A stretch of DNA of 16,263 nt, taken from assembly GCA_000997465.1 (NCBI GenBank), contig LCBW01000006.1, forward strand, positions 1 to 16,263, written 5' to 3'. The notes under the pieces are model-generated. The model searched no databases and was not told the origin of the DNA. It saw nothing but the letters and a program-made list of their open reading frames with translations. Position 1 is the first letter of the stretch. Each line of letters begins with the position of its first letter. Made by a program: the position numbers and the translations under genes. Below are positions 13,624 through 16,263 of the stretch, one piece after another. Source of the stretch: Parcubacteria group bacterium GW2011_GWC1_41_7 (GTDB taxonomy: Bacteria > Patescibacteriota > Minisyncoccia > UBA6257 > HR35).

Positions 13624-13645
13624 AGGCGCACCGGAAGTTGCGCCT
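13624..13645 (+). other. GC-rich hairpin in the nusA leader
   Basis: AGGCGCA (13624-13630) pairs perfectly with TGCGCCT (13639-13645) around an 8 nt loop, followed by TTAT. It begins a few bases after the predicted transcription start, so the nusA mRNA would carry it at its 5' end. It might stabilise the transcript or pause polymerase; NusA is known to act at hairpins. It is too short of Ts for a strong terminator. Confidence 0.4.
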
Positions 13646-13687
13646 TTATACACATAAAGGGCAAATTAAACACCTTATTATTATTTT

Positions 13688-14839
13688 ATGATCAATTTGA
13701 AAAACTTGCAAAATTTTATTCTGCAAATCGCGGAGGAAAAAGGGCTTGATGAGGAAATGGTAAAAGATGCATTGTCATCGGCTTTGGCTATTGCTTATAA
13801 AAAAGACTATGCGCACCGCGACGATAAAATCGTTGCGACCATGAACGACAAGGCGGGAAAAGTGGCATTCTTTTTGGAAAAGACAGTTTTTGATTCTGAT
13901 GCCGAAGTAAGTGATGAAGCAGTTCGTTTTGATGAGCACAAACACATGATGCTTTCTGATGCGCGGGATATGAAAAAAGATGCCGAAGCAGGCGATGAAA
14001 TTCGCATTCCCGTTGAATATAAAGACATCTTTAGTCGCATCGCCGCGCAAACTGCAAAACAAGTCATTCAGCAAAAATTGCGTGAAATTGAAAAAACAAC
14101 ATTGTTTGATCAGTTCAAAGACAAACAGGGAGAAATCATCAGCGGAACTGTTGAACGCATTGATCAAAAAGCAATTTATATCAATTTAGGAAAAACAACT
14201 GGGGTGATGTTCAAAAATGAAGTCATTCCGGGGGAGGTGTATCGTCCACAATCCCGTATGCGTTTTTATGTGTACGCGGTTGAAAACACTGCGCGCGGAG
14301 TGGAAATATTTTTGTCGCGTTCACATCCACTCTTTTTACCTGCGATTTTTAAAGTTGAAGTTCCTGAGATTTCAGAAAATATTGTAGAGATAAAAGGAGT
14401 CGCGCGAATTCCCGGGGTGCGCACAAAGCTTGCAGTATCATCCAGCGTGCAGGGCATTGACCCAGTTGGCGCGTGTATCGGTCCAAAAGGTTCCCGCATC
14501 ATTTCAATTATGCGCGAGCTCAACAATGAAAAAATTGACATTATTCCCTACTCAGAGGATGAGAAAGAATTGATTGCAAACGCGCTTCTTCCCGCAAAGG
14601 TTGAAGAGGTACTGATGCTTGAAAAGCATACGGTCAAGGTTATTGTTGACGAAGATCAACTTCCAATTGCTTTAGGAAAAGGGGGACAGAATATCAAGCT
14701 TGCCGCGCGCCTGACGGGTTGGAAAATTGATGTGCGTCTTGAGCATGACCCGGAAGAAACTGTTGAAGGGGGAGTTGCAGAAACTGAATTGGAAGACGAT
14801 ATTGATTTAGAAAGCGACGATGACACGCTCGAGAATTAA
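13688..14839 (+). CDS. nusA: Transcription termination/antitermination protein NusA
   Basis: NusA binds RNA polymerase and nascent RNA, affecting pausing, termination and antitermination. 383 aa with an intact domain order. The N-terminal domain (about 1-130) has EEKGLDEEMVKDALSSALAIAYKK. The S1 domain (about 133-205) begins EIISGTVERIDQKAIYINLG. KH1 contains FKVEVPEISENIVEIKGVAR and ASSS-like VGACIGPKGSRI. KH2 contains VDEDQLPIALGKGGQNIKLAARLTGWKI with its GKGG loop. A short, very acidic tail (DDIDLESDDDTLEN) replaces the C-terminal repeats of Escherichia coli NusA. No infB, rimP or other usual neighbour is present; hppA follows after 40 nt. Confidence 0.95.
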   Translation: MINLKNLQNFILQIAEEKGLDEEMVKDALSSALAIAYKKDYAHRDDKIVATMNDKAGKVAFFLEKTVFDSDAEVSDEAVRFDEHKHMMLSDARDMKKDAEAGDEIRIPVEYKDIFSRIAAQTAKQVIQQKLREIEKTTLFDQFKDKQGEIISGTVERIDQKAIYINLGKTTGVMFKNEVIPGEVYRPQSRMRFYVYAVENTARGVEIFLSRSHPLFLPAIFKVEVPEISENIVEIKGVARIPGVRTKLAVSSSVQGIDPVGACIGPKGSRIISIMRELNNEKIDIIPYSEDEKELIANALLPAKVEEVLMLEKHTVKVIVDEDQLPIALGKGGQNIKLAARLTGWKIDVRLEHDPEETVEGGVAETELEDDIDLESDDDTLEN

Positions 14840-14879
14840 AGCGATCTATTAATTTAATTTTTAAAGAATTATCATAGAG

Positions 14880-15359
14880 ATGGAACAGACATATATCACA
14901 TGGGCCCTGTGGGCTGGAGCTTTGGGGATTGCGTACGGCGCATATTTGATCGCATGGGTTTTGAAAAAACCCGAAGGGTCAAAAGAAATGAAAGAAATCG
15001 CGCAAGCGATTCAAAGCGGAGCAAGTGCATATTTAAAAAAACAATATTCAGTCGTTGCAGTGATTGCGGTGGTGCTTGCGGTAGTTCTTTGGACACAGCT
15101 GGGGGCATTGACCGCACTTGGATTTCTTTTGGGCGGTTTTTTGTCGGCACTTGCGGGAGCAATTGGAATGATGATTGCAACGCGTGCGAATGTACGCTGT
15201 GTTGGTTGCATCGCTTGCACTTTTGGCAGTTGCTGGATTTTACGCAGTGACAAAAGATGTTCCGGCTTTGGTGGGCCTCAGTTTTGGAGGATCACTTATT
15301 TCAATTTTTGCGCGCTTAGGGGGAGGTATTTTTACAAAAGCCGCAGATGTTGGCGCTGA
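14880..15359 (+). pseudogene. hppA: Membrane pyrophosphatase hppA, N-terminal part (frame breaks at about 15190-15197)
   Basis: The first 106 residues (bases 14880-15197) are a good start for a membrane-bound proton-pumping pyrophosphatase: a first helix (WALWAGALGIAYGAYLIAW), KEIAQAIQSGASAYLKKQY (typical conserved AIxxGAxAYLxRQY) and two further hydrophobic helices ending MIATRANVR. In intact homologues ANVR is followed by a segment of about 25 residues (TAxAAxxGLxxALxxAFRGGxVMG) before the next helix. Here that segment is missing and the frame is lost: the rest of this reading frame to 15359 is out-of-frame (Cys-rich) translation, while homology resumes in frame 1 at about 15190. The gene could be mutated, or the sequence may be wrong at this point. 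Confidence 0.85.
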
Positions 15360-16263
15360 CTTGGTAGGAAAAGTTGAAGCAGGAATTCCAGAAGATGATC
15401 CGCGCAACCCGGCAGTTATCGCAGACAACGTTGGAGACAACGTTGGAGATGATGCGGGAATGGCAGCTGATTTATTTGAAACCTATACAGTAACTGCGGT
15501 TGCGGTTATGCTACTTGGAGATATTTTATTTAAAAACCCAGTCATTACTGCATTGCCACTTGCCTTGGGCGCAGTTGCGATGATTGGATCAATTGTTGGT
15601 TCATGGTTTATGAAAATCAAAGAAAACACAAAAAATATTATGGGTGCCTTCTACTGGGGGCTTATTGTTGCAGGCGTGGTTTCTTTGGCTGGATTTTGGA
15701 AGATTTTTGCCTTGAGCGGGCTTGAGCAAGCTGATGCGCTTTTCCACTCAACTATTGTCGGACTTGTGGTAACTGGACTGTTGGTACTGGTTACTGATTA
15801 TTACACCTCAAAAAAATACAGACCCGTGCGTGCAATTGCAGAGAGTTCCTTGGGCGGACACGGAACAAACATTATTCGCGGCCTTGCAGTGTCTATGTCA
15901 TCGACTGTTGCACCTGTTTTGATTATTTGCGCGGGGATGATGGTAGCGTTCAACTATGCAGGATTGTTTGGTATTGGCATTGCGGCATTTGCGATGCTTT
16001 CCGTGATGGGTATTGTGGTTGCAATTGATGCATACGGACCAGTATCTGATAACGCGGCAGGAATTGCAGAGATGGCGGGATTGCCATCTCAGGTGCGCGA
16101 CAACTTAGATCCATTGGACGCAATCGGAAACACAACCAAAGCAGTGACCAAAGGATATGCAATTGGATCTGCGGGACTTGCGGCGCTCGTTTTGTTTGCC
16201 GCATACACGGAAGAGCTGAAAATATTTTTACCCAATTCACCAGAAGTGCTGGCAGGGTTTCAG
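15190..16263 (+). CDS. hppA: Membrane pyrophosphatase hppA, main part, runs off the window
   Basis: In frame 1 from about 15190, homology to H+-translocating pyrophosphatase continues without interruption to the window end. The enzyme hydrolyses pyrophosphate and pumps cations across the membrane. Visible are LGGGIFTKAADVGADLVGKVEAGIPEDDPRNPAVIADNVGDNVGD-type substrate-site segments (about 15316-15450, with DDPRNP and DNVGDNVGD), then AGMAADLFETY, SSLGGHGTNIIRGLAVSM, DAYGPVSDNAAGIAEM and GNTTKAVTKGYAIGSAGL (about 16126-16180). The Lys in GNTTKA occupies the position that is Ala in K+-dependent enzymes, so this should be the K+-independent, proton-pumping type. An ATG at 15190 exists, but its protein would lack the first helices, so it is not a real start. 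The C-terminus lies outside the window. Confidence 0.92.
   Translation, partial: MYAVLVASLALLAVAGFYAVTKDVPALVGLSFGGSLISIFARLGGGIFTKAADVGADLVGKVEAGIPEDDPRNPAVIADNVGDNVGDDAGMAADLFETYTVTAVAVMLLGDILFKNPVITALPLALGAVAMIGSIVGSWFMKIKENTKNIMGAFYWGLIVAGVVSLAGFWKIFALSGLEQADALFHSTIVGLVVTGLLVLVTDYYTSKKYRPVRAIAESSLGGHGTNIIRGLAVSMSSTVAPVLIICAGMMVAFNYAGLFGIGIAAFAMLSVMGIVVAIDAYGPVSDNAAGIAEMAGLPSQVRDNLDPLDAIGNTTKAVTKGYAIGSAGLAALVLFAAYTEELKIFLPNSPEVLAGFQ

Noticed and set aside
1..16263. CRISPR arrays, insertion sequences, rRNA genes, attachment sites
   Set aside because: No regularly spaced repeats, transposase or integrase motifs, or rRNA sequence were seen on either strand.

Overview
The window looks like a piece of a reduced, AT-rich bacterial genome, most likely from the Candidate Phyla Radiation (Patescibacteria). 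This is an inference. It rests on the combination of short core proteins, a minimal dnaG-rpoD block, native genes without recognisable Shine-Dalgarno sites (several start only a few bases after a TATAAT-like box), small membrane-anchored proteins of unknown role, a type IV secretion pilin-like protein, a lamin-tail-like surface protein and a membrane pyrophosphatase.

Layout. 1-3029: the end of an upstream fragment (possibly elongation factor P) runs directly into dnaG (primase, N-terminus disrupted), then rpoD (sigma-70, overlapping dnaG by 10 nt). 3120-4235: dnaX. 4312-5688 (minus): a GC-rich gene encoding a PurC-PurE fusion like animal PAICS. 5866-5936: tRNA-Gln(TTG), followed 10 nt later by an unknown gene. 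6536-8357: three membrane-anchored proteins (FKBP peptidyl-prolyl isomerase, an NTF2-like protein, an alpha/beta hydrolase). 8389-10389: ftsQ-like (minus) and serS (plus), head to head. 10477-10707 (minus): a GC-rich zinc-ribbon mini-gene. 10767-11381 (minus): M50 site-2-type protease. 11449-11985 (minus): a GC-rich DUF218/YdcF-like gene. 12095-13590: a pilin-like small protein and a convergent lamin-tail-like surface protein. 13688-16263: nusA and a broken hppA (H+-pyrophosphatase) running off the window.

The most striking feature is a mosaic of two expression styles. The native genes are AT-rich, have no Shine-Dalgarno, and often have near-leaderless starts. Three isolated minus-strand genes (purC-purE, zinc ribbon, DUF218) are GC-rich (hand counts of 55-65% GC in 60-base samples against about 33-42% in native genes). 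Each carries its own sigma-70 promoter (TTGACA or TTGACT with a 16-17 nt spacer), a candidate terminator, and a purine-rich ribosome binding site (clear in two of the three). They look like self-contained single-gene cassettes, comparable in design to phage morons.

Two conserved genes are broken. dnaG lacks its N-terminus and the first half of its zinc finger. hppA has lost an internal segment with a change of frame. Both junctions fit loss of DNA between short direct repeats. Because dnaG is essential, an assembly or amplification artefact must be considered alongside real mutation. No CRISPR array, insertion sequence, rRNA or attachment site was seen, and no stretch over 300 bases is without a gene.
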